Shown here piece after piece: positions 52,223 to 62,663 of a stretch of DNA of 64,000 nucleotides. Below the pieces are notes generated by a model. That model had not been told where the DNA came from and did not search any database. It worked only from the letters and a program-made list of their open reading frames with translations. Origin of the DNA: Pseudomonas sp. BN411 (GTDB taxonomy: Bacteria; Pseudomonadota; Gammaproteobacteria; Pseudomonadales; Pseudomonadaceae); assembly GCF_029871235.1 (NCBI RefSeq), contig NZ_SSOM01000083.1:1-64000 (forward strand), read 5' to 3'. Each line of letters begins with the position of its first letter. Position 1 is the first letter of the stretch. The position numbers and the translations under genes are program-made.

Positions 52223-54253
52223 TCAGACACGAAATGCGCTTATAAGCTCCTTCAGCCGCGCCACCTGACCAGATAGATAGCGGCTAGCCTGCTCAGTCTG
52301 CATGGCACCTTCAGCAGTAAGTTCGCCGGCCTGATTGATCTCGACGATGTTCATGTCGATATCGTGAGCCACGGCGGTCTGCTGCTCTACGGCGGCGGCG
52401 ATCTGCTGGTTCTGATCAACGATCACGCCAACCGCGCTGAGTATGTTATCCAGCGCTTGCTGCACCTGACTCGACTGGCTGACCGTGCTTTCGACCATTT
52501 GATGGCTGCCGTTCATGGCGATCACGGTAGCGCCCACACCACCCTGCAGACGGACGATCATCTGCTCAATCTCCTCGGTGGACTGATGGGTGCGCTTAGC
52601 CAGGTTACGCACTTCATCGGCCACGACGGCGAAACCACGGCCCTGCTCGCCGGCCCGCGCTGCCTCGATGGCAGCGTTGAGCGCCAGCAGATTGGTCTGC
52701 CCAGCGATCTCCTTGATCACGTCCAGCACCTGGCTGATCGAGGCGCTGTCGGCGGCCAGTTGGTTGATCACACCCACCGACTGGTCGATCTCACTGGCCA
52801 GACGCTGGATACTGTCGACCTGCGACCTGACCATGGCACGGCCGCTCACGGTCTCCTCGTTGACGCTCTGTGCGCTACCCACTGCCGCGGCGGCGCTGCG
52901 CGCCACCTCCTGAGCGGTGGCGGACATCTCGTTCATTGCGGTGGCCACCTGCTCGATCTGCCCGCGTTGGGCACTCACTGCCTGGCTGCTCTCACCGGAC
53001 ACCAGTTCGACGCGGTCGGCCTGGCGCTCTACCTCAATGACGGTCTGGCCGACCAACTCGATCAGGTCGCGGATCTTCGCCACGGTGCTATTGAACACCG
53101 CGCCCAGCTCGCCCAGCTCGTCGCTGCTTTGCACGTTAACCTGCACCGTCATGTCGCCGCCAGCGACCTGGCCGAGAGTCACAGCAAACCCCTTGAGCGT
53201 GGCGAGAGTGGAAACGTAAAAGCCGCCGTAGAGGTAAACGATGGACAGGAACAGCACCATCAGGGCAACTACGAGTAGGATCATCTGCAGACGCTTCTGC
53301 TCCAGGCGGTGGCTCAGCTCCTGCTCTAGGAAACCAAGCACGCCATCGTTCAGCGCATAGGTCTTGTCGATGGCAGCGCTGGTCTCGTCGTAGAAGCCCA
53401 TCCAGGGAGTATTCAGGCTGTCAGCAGTAAGCAACTGCCCCTCAAGCACCTTGGCGATATCGGTCAAGCTACGGTGGCTGGCTTCGGCAACTCCGCCCAG
53501 GGCGCTTTTGGCCTGGACATTGCCCTCGAGTACGCCCTGCAGCTTGAAACCATATTCAGCATGCAGCTTTTCTAGCTCCAGTAGCAGATCGTCGAGCTTG
53601 GTGATGTCGGAAGCGCCGAGGATGCCCTGGCCCAGGGAGTAGGAGCCGAGGGCACGCCCCTTGCTGATGGCACGCGTTACCGGCTGGCTTGTGCTGGTTA
53701 ATAGCTCGCTGATCTGGCGTACGCTCAGATCACCGTCCTGACTGAGTCCGGACTCACTGGCAATGAGCTTGATGAACAACTCGGAGTTATCCAGCGCCTT
53801 GGTCACCAAGCTGGCCTTGCTGCGCAGGGATGATTCTGCTGCTACCGCGTCCAGAGTGGTCTTGATTACCTCACGCTGGTCATTGAACTCCTCGGTTTCC
53901 TGAGCATCGCTGCTAGGGGGTTCGAGCGCGCCCAAGGTCTCAGCGATGCCCTTCTCCAATGGAGTGATCAAGGCGATGATCGTCGGCGCGTGATCTGACT
54001 CGGCGAGCACAGCATTGATCTCGTAGAGGTCGCTGAGACGCTCCAGCTGTTGGCGCAGCTGCTGGCCCTGCTTGAGCAGCGCCAGGCTCTGCAGCTCGGT
54101 ACGCGTATCGACGAAAGCGTCATAGGACTCGCGCACCAGTAGATAGTTGGTGACCAGCATGGGCAGGAAGAACAGCACACTGATCAGACTGAACTTCATG
54201 CCGAAGCTCATGCGGTTCATCAGGTTGATGGCAGGGTACAACACGCTATTCAC
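52223..54253 (-). CDS. Methyl-accepting chemotaxis protein
   Basis: The 676-residue protein has a membrane segment near residues 15-40 ([20 protein letters not shown]), then a large helical periplasmic domain. A second membrane segment ([22 protein letters not shown]) leads to a HAMP domain and the cytoplasmic signalling tip [34 protein letters not shown] start at 54253 with AGGAGA upstream is preferred to a longer ATG frame without a ribosome site. The ligand is unknown. The secreted unknown protein encoded just upstream is a possible partner. Confidence 0.88.
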   Translation of the reverse strand: MNSVLYPAINLMNRMSFGMKFSLISVLFFLPMLVTNYLLVRESYDAFVDTRTELQSLALLKQGQQLRQQLERLSDLYEINAVLAESDHAPTIIALITPLEKGIAETLGALEPPSSDAQETEEFNDQREVIKTTLDAVAAESSLRSKASLVTKALDNSELFIKLIASESGLSQDGDLSVRQISELLTSTSQPVTRAISKGRALGSYSLGQGILGASDITKLDDLLLELEKLHAEYGFKLQGVLEGNVQAKSALGGVAEASHRSLTDIAKVLEGQLLTADSLNTPWMGFYDETSAAIDKTYALNDGVLGFLEQELSHRLEQKRLQMILLVVALMVLFLSIVYLYGGFYVSTLATLKGFAVTLGQVAGGDMTVQVNVQSSDELGELGAVFNSTVAKIRDLIELVGQTVIEVERQADRVELVSGESSQAVSAQRGQIEQVATAMNEMSATAQEVARSAAAAVGSAQSVNEETVSGRAMVRSQVDSIQRLASEIDQSVGVINQLAADSASISQVLDVIKEIAGQTNLLALNAAIEAARAGEQGRGFAVVADEVRNLAKRTHQSTEEIEQMIVRLQGGVGATVIAMNGSHQMVESTVSQSSQVQQALDNILSAVGVIVDQNQQIAAAVEQQTAVAHDIDMNIVEINQAGELTAEGAMQTEQASRYLSGQVARLKELISAFRV

Positions 54254-54419
54254 TAGACGTCTCCTGTTGCCGTGATTGTTGTACGCCAAGCGGCAGTCGA
54301 CTGACCTGTGGATACGGCAAGGCAGCGGTATTTTGCTTCTAGGGATCGGCTGAAAGGCCGCGTCTTTCTGGCGGACTTCAGCATCCATTAGCCGGGAGAA
54401 ATGTCGATGCTATGGCAAC

Positions 54420-55160
54420 TCAAGGAGCGGTTTGTCCGGCCAACTCATCGAGCTTTGCGATGACCGATCCTAGGTAAAACGCCGCGCTCCCGGACACCGC
54501 CTTGTAGTTGTTACCGAGCAGATGACCACGGGCGAAACGGAACACACGATGCTGGTCAGTCAGAACCTTGGCATGCTCAGGCAGCTGCACTTTCAGCGCC
54601 TCGAACAGTTCATTGATTCGCTGGTCCTTGGCCTCGGCATCTTGAGCCTCATAGGCCACCGAGTACTCACCGACCACTCGCGTGATGCGAGCCTGATTAG
54701 AGATCAACAAATCGCCAATGCGCTCGCTCAACTCCCGCAGCATCAAGCGAGCTTGGGAGAGCTCGGGGCTCGCGTCTGCATAAGCACTGGCAACAGCTTT
54801 CTTCATCTCGGCATCTGCATCCATCAGGCCTATGAGAAGGTCCGGATAGCTGACCGAATGATCCGTGGCTCCAGATTCCAGTTGGGGAAGGAGCGCGCTC
54901 ATCTCCGCGACGGGGCGCTGCAGCGATTGCGGATAACCCAACGCCTCCACCAATTGTTGTAGGTCCTGGTAGCTCTTCTGATAGGCATCAAGACTACGCG
55001 GATCGCTCAAACGATTTTCGGCCCCGTAGTAGATCAGGGCATGGGTGGCGATTAGCAGTGACGACGAACGGACCTTTTGGTACAGGGCCTGCGTATTCGC
55101 CTGCGCGCATGCAATGGCAGGCACGATGAGAATCAGAAGAACAGCAATGCAAATCCGCAT
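54420..55160 (-). CDS. Secreted helical protein of unknown function
   Basis: The 246-residue precursor has a clear signal peptide (MRICIAVLLILIVPAIACA), then an almost wholly helical mature part rich in Ala, Leu and Glu. It has no recognised domain. The start at 55160 is chosen to place the signal peptide at the N-terminus; the ribosome site is poor and an in-frame ATG at 55211 is possible. It lies upstream of the chemoreceptor gene in the same direction, and the helical pattern may form a four-helix bundle like chemoreceptor sensory domains. A periplasmic ligand carrier for that receptor is a hypothesis. Confidence 0.65.
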   Translation of the reverse strand: MRICIAVLLILIVPAIACAQANTQALYQKVRSSSLLIATHALIYYGAENRLSDPRSLDAYQKSYQDLQQLVEALGYPQSLQRPVAEMSALLPQLESGATDHSVSYPDLLIGLMDADAEMKKAVASAYADASPELSQARLMLRELSERIGDLLISNQARITRVVGEYSVAYEAQDAEAKDQRINELFEALKVQLPEHAKVLTDQHRVFRFARGHLLGNNYKAVSGSAAFYLGSVIAKLDELAGQTAP

Positions 55161-55330
55161 AGGGTGAATACCACCCCGTTTTGGAGGGGGCAGAGTATTG
55201 GTGCGATCCATGTCAGGCGGGCCTTTCTTGTTTTTTATTGTGGGCGACGTGTCGTCAGAACGAGAGGATGACGCGGTTTGAAAAGCCCGCAGCGCGCGTC
55301 CATCCACCTCACTCGCGCTGCGGGAAACGT

Positions 55331-57751
55331 TTAGCTCCTTGCCTTGCTGACCTCGTCAGGCGCTTTATCGAAGAGCTTCCTGGGGAGTAGGAAATGAGCT
55401 AAGGCTGGCAACAGAATCAAGGCTCCAAGCATGTTCACCACGAACATGAAAGCCAGCAATATGCCCATGTCTGCCTGGAACTTGATGGGCGAGAAGACCC
55501 AAGTTGCCACTGCAGCCGCGAGTGTGACACCTGTGAGCATCACCACCTTCCCGGTGAACAGCAGGGATCGGTAATAGGCCAGTGAAAGCGAGTCCCCAGC
55601 ACGCAGCCTTGTCAGGGTTACGCTCAGTACATACAGGGCATAGTCGATCCCGATCCCTACGCCCAGTGCGATCACTGGAAGCGTCGCAACCTTCACCCCC
55701 ATGCCAAGGCCAACCATAAGCGCCTCACATAGAATCGAGGTGAGTACCAAAGGCAGCACCGCGGTTAGTACCGCACGCCAAGAGCGGAAGGTCACCCAGC
55801 AAAGAATGATCACTGCCCCATAGACCCAGAAGAGCATTTCTCGCATCGCCTTTTTCACGACGATATTGGTTGCGGCCTCGATACCCGCGCTCCCAGCCGC
55901 CAGCATGAACTTCGCATTGCCGAGATCGTTTTCAGCGATGAAGGACTCAGTGGCATCTACGACCCGAGTCAAGGTGTCCGCCTTGTGGTCGGTCAGGTAG
56001 ACGTACAGCGACAACAGCGAGCAGTCCTGGTTGAAGAGCTCACGAGACGCACGCCCCTGAACCGTCCCCAAAGCGCTGTCATTGGGAATCAGTTCGTACC
56101 ATTTGTAGCTGCCTTCGTTGTAGCCGGAGGTGGCAATCTTGCTGAACGATGCCATGGAGTTGGTGGACTCAACGCCCGGGAGCTGCTCCAGTTTCCAGGC
56201 CAGTGCATCGACAGCGGACAGTGTCGAGTAATGAGTGCATTGGTCCTCGCCCGTCTTGATCATCACCACAAAGATGTCCGTACTGGCAGCATAATTTTGG
56301 GTCATGAACGCTGCATCACGGTTGTAGCGTGAATCGGAACGAAGCTCCGGTGCACCCGGGTCCAAGTCCCCCACTTTCAGATTGAGACTGACGACGAAGC
56401 CGAATACCGCCAAACAGAAACCCAGTATGCACACTGGAGTAGCCCAGGACCGACGAGTGAACAGATCCAGGAAAGCCCAGACCGGATGCTTGCTCTTCGA
56501 AGTCAGTTCCTCGCTCTCGGCCGCAAGGCTGCGTGCGGCAGCCTTCTTGCTCACTCCGATGTAGCTGAGCAGCACTGGCAGCAGGATGAGGTTGGTGAAA
56601 ATAAGGACCGCGACACCGATGCTTGCGGTAATGGCCAGATCCTGAATTACCTGAATCTGGATGACGATGAGCACTGCAAATCCAACGGCATCACAAAGCA
56701 ATGCGGTAAGACCCGCGGCAAACAACCGGCGGAAGGTGTAGCGCGCTGCGATGATGCGATGTAGGCCGCGGCCAATATCCTGCATGATGCCATTCATTTT
56801 CTGCGCGCCATGGCTCATGCCAATGGCGAACACCAGGAACGGCACCAGAATCGAGTAAGGATCCAGTTCATAGCCTAGGATGGTGAGCAGCCCCAACTGC
56901 CACAGCACCGCAATCAATGAGCACGACACGACAATCAGCGTGCTGCGCACGCAGCGGGTGTACCAGTAAAGGATAACGATGGTGATGGCCACAGCGACGA
57001 CGAAGAACATCATCACCTGCGTAAGACCTTCGATCAGGTCACCAAGAATCTTGGTGAACCCGGTGATGTGAATCTGGATATCGTCGGTCTGATATTTTGC
57101 GCGGATCTCCTCTAGCTGCCGAGAGAACTGGCCGTAATCAAGGGGCTTTCCGGTTTCCGGATTGATGTCCAAGAGCGGTACATAGATCACGCTGGACTTG
57201 AAGTTGCCAGCCACCAACTGACCGATTTCCCCCGACCGCGCTACGTTCTGACGGATCTGTTCCAGACTCTCGGGCGAACCATCGTAAGTCGCAGGAATAA
57301 CAGTATCGCCGTCAAGCCCGTCTTCGGTCACCGCCAGCCAACGAGTGCTAGGCGTCCACAGCGACTTCATGTAGGGCTTCTCGACGCCCGGCAGCAGATA
57401 GATTTCGTCGTTGATCTTGGCCAACGTATCGAGATAGGTCTTGTCGAAGATGCTGTCTTTCTTTGTGGAGATCGCGACTCGAATAGAGTTGCCAATCCCA
57501 CTCAGGTCCTTGCGGTTCTCCAGGAAATTGACCACATAGGGATGGTTGGTCGGAATGGCCTTTTCGAAGCTGGCATTCAGCCGGATACCCAATGCCTGGT
57601 ACGCCAAGAGAGCAGTTGCCAGCGCGCACAGCAGGATCACCAGCAGTCGATGATTGAAAATGGCTCGCTCAACGAGGCCGCCTGACTTGGTGTCAAAGTC
57701 CTCAAGGGACGCCACTATGTCTTTATTTTGTGCAGCGATATCAATGGTCAC
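55331..57751 (-). CDS. RND-superfamily transporter (MMPL/HAE3 type)
   Basis: The 806-residue inner-membrane protein has two repeats of a large periplasmic loop flanked by six membrane segments each, as in hydrophobe exporters of the HAE3/MMPL group. Segments include VGDLDPGAPELRSDSRYNRDAAFM, and VIALGVGIGIDYALYVLSV with the polar residues expected for proton relay. A GTG start at 57751 has AGGGG upstream. It is last in the DUF1302-DUF1329-YCF48-like operon, a set that recurs in bacteria using steroids, long-chain esters or aromatics. Transport of a hydrophobic compound is likely, direction unknown. Confidence 0.88.
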   Translation of the reverse strand: MTIDIAAQNKDIVASLEDFDTKSGGLVERAIFNHRLLVILLCALATALLAYQALGIRLNASFEKAIPTNHPYVVNFLENRKDLSGIGNSIRVAISTKKDSIFDKTYLDTLAKINDEIYLLPGVEKPYMKSLWTPSTRWLAVTEDGLDGDTVIPATYDGSPESLEQIRQNVARSGEIGQLVAGNFKSSVIYVPLLDINPETGKPLDYGQFSRQLEEIRAKYQTDDIQIHITGFTKILGDLIEGLTQVMMFFVVAVAITIVILYWYTRCVRSTLIVVSCSLIAVLWQLGLLTILGYELDPYSILVPFLVFAIGMSHGAQKMNGIMQDIGRGLHRIIAARYTFRRLFAAGLTALLCDAVGFAVLIVIQIQVIQDLAITASIGVAVLIFTNLILLPVLLSYIGVSKKAAARSLAAESEELTSKSKHPVWAFLDLFTRRSWATPVCILGFCLAVFGFVVSLNLKVGDLDPGAPELRSDSRYNRDAAFMTQNYAASTDIFVVMIKTGEDQCTHYSTLSAVDALAWKLEQLPGVESTNSMASFSKIATSGYNEGSYKWYELIPNDSALGTVQGRASRELFNQDCSLLSLYVYLTDHKADTLTRVVDATESFIAENDLGNAKFMLAAGSAGIEAATNIVVKKAMREMLFWVYGAVIILCWVTFRSWRAVLTAVLPLVLTSILCEALMVGLGMGVKVATLPVIALGVGIGIDYALYVLSVTLTRLRAGDSLSLAYYRSLLFTGKVVMLTGVTLAAAVATWVFSPIKFQADMGILLAFMFVVNMLGALILLPALAHFLLPRKLFDKAPDEVSKARS

Positions 57752-57807
57752 GGGATGCCCCTAATCTGACGAAGTGAATGACCGTGTATGGCGGAGACGA
57801 TGCCGCC

Positions 57808-58905
57808 TCACTCGGCGGCGGCCCCTTGGTCGAGCGGGGCCCGCTCCAAACCATGCAATCCCACGGCTGACAGTTCGCCCGCCGGCGTTTCGGTAATGTC
57901 AGAAACAGAACCTGCGCCGCGCCACGGCAGCGTTTCAAAACTGGCGCCCCCTCCCCTATTGGTGAACACCTCGCCCGCCTGGCTGGCAAGCAGCAAGCTG
58001 CCGTCGCGCCTCTGCGCGGCCGAGGAGATAGCTGCGTCAGTTTTAATACTCACCTTCTGCCAACTTTCCCCGTTGTTACGGGAGAGGTAGGCGTTGCCAC
58101 GCAGTCCGTAGATCAGGACATCGCCGGCGCCGGTTGACAGGGCTCCGAAGAAACTCCCCTCATAGGGAGATTCCATCGTCGCGAATGTTTCCCCTCCGTC
58201 TAAAGAGCGCAGCAAAAGCCCGCGTTCTCCGACAATGAAGATGTTCTTCCCGTTGGCTGTAATGCCATTGAGGTGCAGGCTTGAGTCGTTGGAGAGGTGC
58301 TGCGCCCATGGCAGCCAGGTCTTCCCACCATCACGGGTCATGAAGATCAACCCATAGGCGCCGGTGATAAAGCCGGTGGATTGGTCGATGAACGCCAGGT
58401 CCAAGAAAGGTTTGTCAGGGCCGTCAGCGACCAGCCACTCGGCATTCTTGATCGCCTGGCCGTTACCACTCTGCTTGGCCTGTTCCATCATCAACTCGGC
58501 AGCACGAATGCCGTCCAGTTGCCGGGTCCAGGTTTCTCCGCCGTCCGCACTGTGCAACACAATGCCAAGATGCCCGACGGCCCATCCTTGATCCGCGTTG
58601 ACAAACTGGACTGCGGTCAAAGTTACGCTCACCGGCGATGAAGCTTGTCGCCAGTTCTGCCCGGCGTCGTCGGAGAGCAGGATGATTCCGCGCTCACCTA
58701 CCGCTACCAATCGATTACCAGCATGAGTAATTGAAAGCAGAACCGATCTCTGTGCTTTGGCACTGATGGTTGACGATTCCTTGAGCACACGCAGGGGTTC
58801 AGCAGCGACAACAGGCATGGTCTGCATGGCGGCCTGCATCACTACTGTGGCGACCATGAGAATCCTCAGCCTGAACTGCATGGACGAGAGAATCCGGTTA
58901 GCCAT
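57808..58905 (-). CDS. YCF48/BNR-repeat beta-propeller protein, secreted
   Basis: The 365-residue precursor has a signal peptide ending near MPVVAAE. It then has repeats of a WD40/YVTN-like propeller with BNR-type DxGxTW motifs (DDAGQNWRQ, DGGETWTRQ, DGGKTWLPW, NNGESWQKV). It resembles YCF48-like proteins. The ATG at 58905 has GGAG 7 bases upstream. It lies between the RND transporter and the DUF1329 gene and may help assemble or stabilise them. The role in such operons is not established. Confidence 0.82.
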   Translation of the reverse strand: MANRILSSMQFRLRILMVATVVMQAAMQTMPVVAAEPLRVLKESSTISAKAQRSVLLSITHAGNRLVAVGERGIILLSDDAGQNWRQASSPVSVTLTAVQFVNADQGWAVGHLGIVLHSADGGETWTRQLDGIRAAELMMEQAKQSGNGQAIKNAEWLVADGPDKPFLDLAFIDQSTGFITGAYGLIFMTRDGGKTWLPWAQHLSNDSSLHLNGITANGKNIFIVGERGLLLRSLDGGETFATMESPYEGSFFGALSTGAGDVLIYGLRGNAYLSRNNGESWQKVSIKTDAAISSAAQRRDGSLLLASQAGEVFTNRGGGASFETLPWRGAGSVSDITETPAGELSAVGLHGLERAPLDQGAAAE

Positions 58906-58980
58906 ATTCACTCCAACAGCAAAAAACATTCATAAGCAGGCCTGGAGCGACGTATGTCGCCCCGGCCCCATTAGCGAGAA

Positions 58981-60339
58981 TCAACGAGAGCTTTCGCTGG
59001 CCATTGCATCCGGAGTGAAAGCGGATGGCGGGAGTCGATCCGTGCGTTTGTAATGGAACTTGGAGTCGTTGGACGACATGCCATAAACGTAGGCGCCGGT
59101 TTCGATGTTGTAGAGCCCCCACGCAAACTGAGTGGTCAATGCGGGGAGATCCGGAGCCAAGTAAGGAAGAGACCATTGCTGGCGGATGAGTTTACCCTGC
59201 GCGTCATAACCGTCGACCAGGATGATTTGCCAGGAGTCCTCATCAATGTAGTAAGTGCGACGTGGAACCACGTGGCGCTGGCCAGCTTTAAGCGTCGCCT
59301 CAACCACCCACATGCGGTGTTTCTCCCAACGCACATGATCAGGATTGAGGAAGTTCGGGCTCATCAACTCGTCACTCGAAACCAACTGAGACTTATTAGA
59401 GTTATAGGGCACGAACATCTCTTTCTTGCCGACGATCTTCAGGTCATGTTTATTGGACGGGCCGAACATCATGAACGCTTCGTCGAAGAAGCTGACGCCA
59501 GACACTACGAAGTTTGGCGTATCGTAGGCCACGTTAGGCAGTCGGCGCACGCGACGCTGACCGACCAGATACTGCCAACTGGCACGTGCGTCTTGATTGG
59601 TGTTGTAGAAGATCATCAAACCTTCGCCGTTCTTCGAGGACGGCCGCTCAGTAATGATCTTGCCCTGATAATAGTTTCCATCGAACTTTTCCAGACTGCT
59701 TTCCTGGAAATAGTAGGGATATTGGAAATAATAAGGAGTAGTGGTGGCCAATACCTTCTTGCCACCGGCTGTCATAAGCCAACTGCTGATGTAGCTATTG
59801 AATGAGTCACCACCATTCCAAGACAGTCGGTGGTTCCACATGACCTCGGCACCGTTCTTCGGAATGGGGAAAGGAATACCACCGAAAGCGCCAGTTACGT
59901 TCTCGGTCTTCTCATCAACTTGAGCACGGGTTGCGTTGCTGAAGGTGTTGTCATACACCCATTGCGGGGCCGCAACGGTGCGATGGCTCGGATAGATATC
60001 CAGACGGTAGTCTGGATATTTCTTCAGCATGACTTTGGTGCCCTCGGCCAGTTGATCCGCATACTGGTCCGCATTCGCGGCCGTGATGCTCAGCACCGGT
60101 TTTTCGGAGGCAAAGGGGTCCGTGCGTTTGTCGCCTTGCTTGTAGTCGGCTGGAGCTTTTGTGTAACCACCATCCCATGCTGGGATGCTGTTGTCGGCAT
60201 TGCCTGCACGCTCCGCACCAAGCGGAGTCAGCGTCGTTTTCAGTTTGCCAGCCTCATCCGCTGATATAGCCGCCTGGGTCATCTGTGCGCTGAAAAGCGC
60301 GCAGGCCAAGAGAGAAATCTTCAGGATCTTGTTGTTCAT
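58981..60339 (-). CDS. DUF1329 outer-membrane-associated protein
   Basis: The 452-residue precursor has a signal peptide ending near MTQAAIS and a DUF1329 domain. Characteristic segments are LTPLGAERAGNADNSIPAWDGGY near the N-terminus, RHVVPRRTYYIDEDSWQIILVDGYDAQGKL and QWSLPYLAPDLPALTTQFAWGLYNIETGAYVYG. The fold is thought to be related to LolB/LolA-type lipid-binding proteins. It partners DUF1302 proteins in hydrophobic-compound clusters. GAGG precedes the ATG. The DUF1302 gene is 8 bases away, so the two are co-translated. Confidence 0.88.
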   Translation of the reverse strand: MNNKILKISLLACALFSAQMTQAAISADEAGKLKTTLTPLGAERAGNADNSIPAWDGGYTKAPADYKQGDKRTDPFASEKPVLSITAANADQYADQLAEGTKVMLKKYPDYRLDIYPSHRTVAAPQWVYDNTFSNATRAQVDEKTENVTGAFGGIPFPIPKNGAEVMWNHRLSWNGGDSFNSYISSWLMTAGGKKVLATTTPYYFQYPYYFQESSLEKFDGNYYQGKIITERPSSKNGEGLMIFYNTNQDARASWQYLVGQRRVRRLPNVAYDTPNFVVSGVSFFDEAFMMFGPSNKHDLKIVGKKEMFVPYNSNKSQLVSSDELMSPNFLNPDHVRWEKHRMWVVEATLKAGQRHVVPRRTYYIDEDSWQIILVDGYDAQGKLIRQQWSLPYLAPDLPALTTQFAWGLYNIETGAYVYGMSSNDSKFHYKRTDRLPPSAFTPDAMASESSR

Positions 60340-60347
60340 GATCGGCC

Positions 60348-61991
60348 TCAGAAGGTCTTTTTCACGTAGGCAGAGATAAAGTCACGGTCGGCCAAACTCT
60401 GGCCGTAGGTGAACACAGCGTTTTCATCGAATAGCGGATCTTTCTTGCCAAAGAAGTTCACGTAGTTCACACCGAACTCAATGGACTGCATGTAGTTGGC
60501 TTTCAGGCCGATGCTCCAGTCCCCGCCGTGGCGAGTGCCGAAACCGGCCTGGCTAACAGCCGAGGACTGGCCATCCAGACCAATGCCCAGGCCCATCGGC
60601 ACGCTCAAATCCAGGCCATCAAAGAACTGGAAGTAAGCAGGCTCGAAGAGGACGCGAAACGCTGTAGCGTCCCGACTACTGTTGGGATCAAGAGCCGCGC
60701 GGTTCTCCGTCACGCTGAGAGTGCGGTTCCAAGCCAGCTCTGCAAGCAAGGTGCCGCCGTCCCACAAAGAGGACGGATCGAGCGAGTAGATGGTCGAGAG
60801 GTTGATGTGAGCAGTTTTACCGCGTGCGAACAGGCCATTCTCGTCGTTATCCGCAGTCACTCCCGGCGTCACTGCCTGTAGCCCACTAACCAGTGGCGCG
60901 TCCCAGCGGATAGAAGCTTCACCTGCGAAGTTGAACGACCCCACGGAGGTAGAAGCGCTTACCCCAGCAGTCTTGATGTTCTCAGCGAAGACCTGGTTAT
61001 AGGAGTCAAAGAAAGGGGCCGGACCTACCGGAGTCGGGATAACGGCAGCCAGATTGGCGTAGATGTTGCTCGGCGTCTTGTCGTGATATTGGGCGGCATA
61101 GAAGCCGTACTCGACGTCCGAACCTTCTGGACTGAACCGGATCTGGAATCCACCCTGCCCCGAGTCCTTAGCGTGTATATCGCCACCATTCCGAGTAGGC
61201 CCAGTCAGCGACTGAACAGTGCCTGCACCATGACCCAAGAGGTCGAAGAAACTCAGGTAGCTCCCGGCACCCGGAATCGTCGAGCGCTCCCACTCAAACT
61301 GGTAGTAGGCGCCGATGGATAGCTGGGGATTGATCTGATACTGGCCGGAGATTTGATTGACCGGTCGCAGAATTTCCTTGAACTGGGTGCCCGGTACGCT
61401 CAGAAGCTTGACCACGTCGATTGGGCCTTGCGCGTTGGCTATACCATTGCCCCCGAAGAACAAACTCTCACCATAGATGAGACTGTGTTGACCGAGACGG
61501 ACCGTGGCCTGCCCATCACCAACAGCAGAGCGCATGTACACGAAAGCATCAAGCAACTCGGCGTCTCGACCGTGCAGCTCTTCGGTGTCATCAAGGAAAT
61601 GACGTTGGGTATCGCTGTCAGTGTTCTTGTTGTAGATATCGTCATACCAGGCTGCACCGCTAACGCGAGCACCAATGTTGTTATGACTGATATCCAGTTC
61701 GGAAAGCACATCTAGACGATTTGAGACCAAGCCGCGGTCAAAGTTACGATCACCTTGGCTTTGGACATCCGGGTAAAGACCGCCAAGGGTTGGCGATTCA
61801 GTCAGTTCGGAATCCTGACTCTGCAGGCGGTAGGCAACACTGTACTTCAGCGTATTGTCCCAGCGCACTTTCCAGTCCGAATCCCCAGTATCGATCTCCA
61901 TTGCCAGAGCACTCGATCCGGGAAAAACTGCGCCAATTGCGGCAGCAAGAACCGCGACCTTGAATGGCCGAACTGCTTTATTGCTCTTCAT
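60348..61991 (-). CDS. DUF1302 outer membrane protein
   Basis: The 547-residue precursor has a signal peptide ending near SSALA and then a beta-rich DUF1302 sequence. It shows WKVRWDNTLKYSVAYRLQSQ, NFDRGLVSNRLDVLSELDIS and RLGQHSLIYGESLFFGGNGI, and ends with an F-terminal strand (SAYVKKTF). It is probably an outer-membrane barrel for a hydrophobic compound. The ATG at 61991 is chosen because GAGG lies 7 bases upstream. It is first in the DUF1302-DUF1329-YCF48-RND operon, and the 672-base region upstream may hold its promoter. Confidence 0.9.
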   Translation of the reverse strand: MKSNKAVRPFKVAVLAAAIGAVFPGSSALAMEIDTGDSDWKVRWDNTLKYSVAYRLQSQDSELTESPTLGGLYPDVQSQGDRNFDRGLVSNRLDVLSELDISHNNIGARVSGAAWYDDIYNKNTDSDTQRHFLDDTEELHGRDAELLDAFVYMRSAVGDGQATVRLGQHSLIYGESLFFGGNGIANAQGPIDVVKLLSVPGTQFKEILRPVNQISGQYQINPQLSIGAYYQFEWERSTIPGAGSYLSFFDLLGHGAGTVQSLTGPTRNGGDIHAKDSGQGGFQIRFSPEGSDVEYGFYAAQYHDKTPSNIYANLAAVIPTPVGPAPFFDSYNQVFAENIKTAGVSASTSVGSFNFAGEASIRWDAPLVSGLQAVTPGVTADNDENGLFARGKTAHINLSTIYSLDPSSLWDGGTLLAELAWNRTLSVTENRAALDPNSSRDATAFRVLFEPAYFQFFDGLDLSVPMGLGIGLDGQSSAVSQAGFGTRHGGDWSIGLKANYMQSIEFGVNYVNFFGKKDPLFDENAVFTYGQSLADRDFISAYVKKTF

Positions 61992-62003
61992 TTCAACCCT
62001 CAT

Positions 62004-62588
62004 TGTTTTTATTTTGAATCATGGGTAGCTGAGCGGCCTTCAGGCCATAACCTCAGCTTTTTGCGACACTTTCAGCTTCAACCAGAGCGCCCTCTTCTTC
62101 ACGCCGGCAAAAGAGATCAGCACCAACATCTTTTTTTGAATAAAGTCATCCCCTCCCGCCAGGCATCCGAGAACAGATTGACCAAATCATTTATTACAAC
62201 TTAGGAGAAACAGAAATTTGGCACTAGCAAGACGGAACCGCTGAGACCGCACAAAAACCTAGAACTGACCAAATATTCTTGAACGACAACCTACCCGCAT
62301 CCCAATAAAAATTAATTAGGGAAAATTTCACGAGGAGGTTGATCTACTTCAACAGACCTACGGACCTATCCCAGCCCACCTCACAAATTTACGACTCAAA
62401 AACAGCGATTAACTTAACTGAGACACCACTTTCGTATACTGTGCAGGTTCATCCTATCGACACTTGGCAACACTGATCACAGACTAATGTCCTTCGTTCA
62501 ATGTGCTTACTATGTAGATCCAGCGGCTACCAGAGCGTCCTCCTGCAGCCTTTGACTCAAAACTATTGGCCGCATGCCAATCCGTCCA
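62004..62588. other. Long promoter gap upstream of the DUF1302 operon and the LysR gene
   Basis: No gene is supported. A TATACT hexamer at 62435-62440 resembles a -10 element, but no matching -35 was assigned. The stretch is more AT-rich than the flanking genes. A BenM-type dyad lies beyond it at 62611, near the LysR start. Confidence 0.4.
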
Positions 62589-62625
62589 ATACTATAAAAA
62601 CGGCCGAGCATTACCTAAAAGGTAT
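62589..62625. promoter_or_regulatory. LysR-type operator before the BenM-like regulator gene
   Basis: TTACC-TAAAA-GGTAT at 62611-62625 differs by one base from the ATACC-N5-GGTAT dyads before dmpC, xylE and the copy-2 demethylase operon. An ATACT half-site at 62589 is again 22 bases away, as at dmpC. The dyad ends 38 bases before the LysR ATG, a normal place for LysR autoregulation. Confidence 0.6.
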
Positions 62626-62663
62626 CGAGATAGCGCAAAGGCCCATCATCAGCGGGAGCGCCC

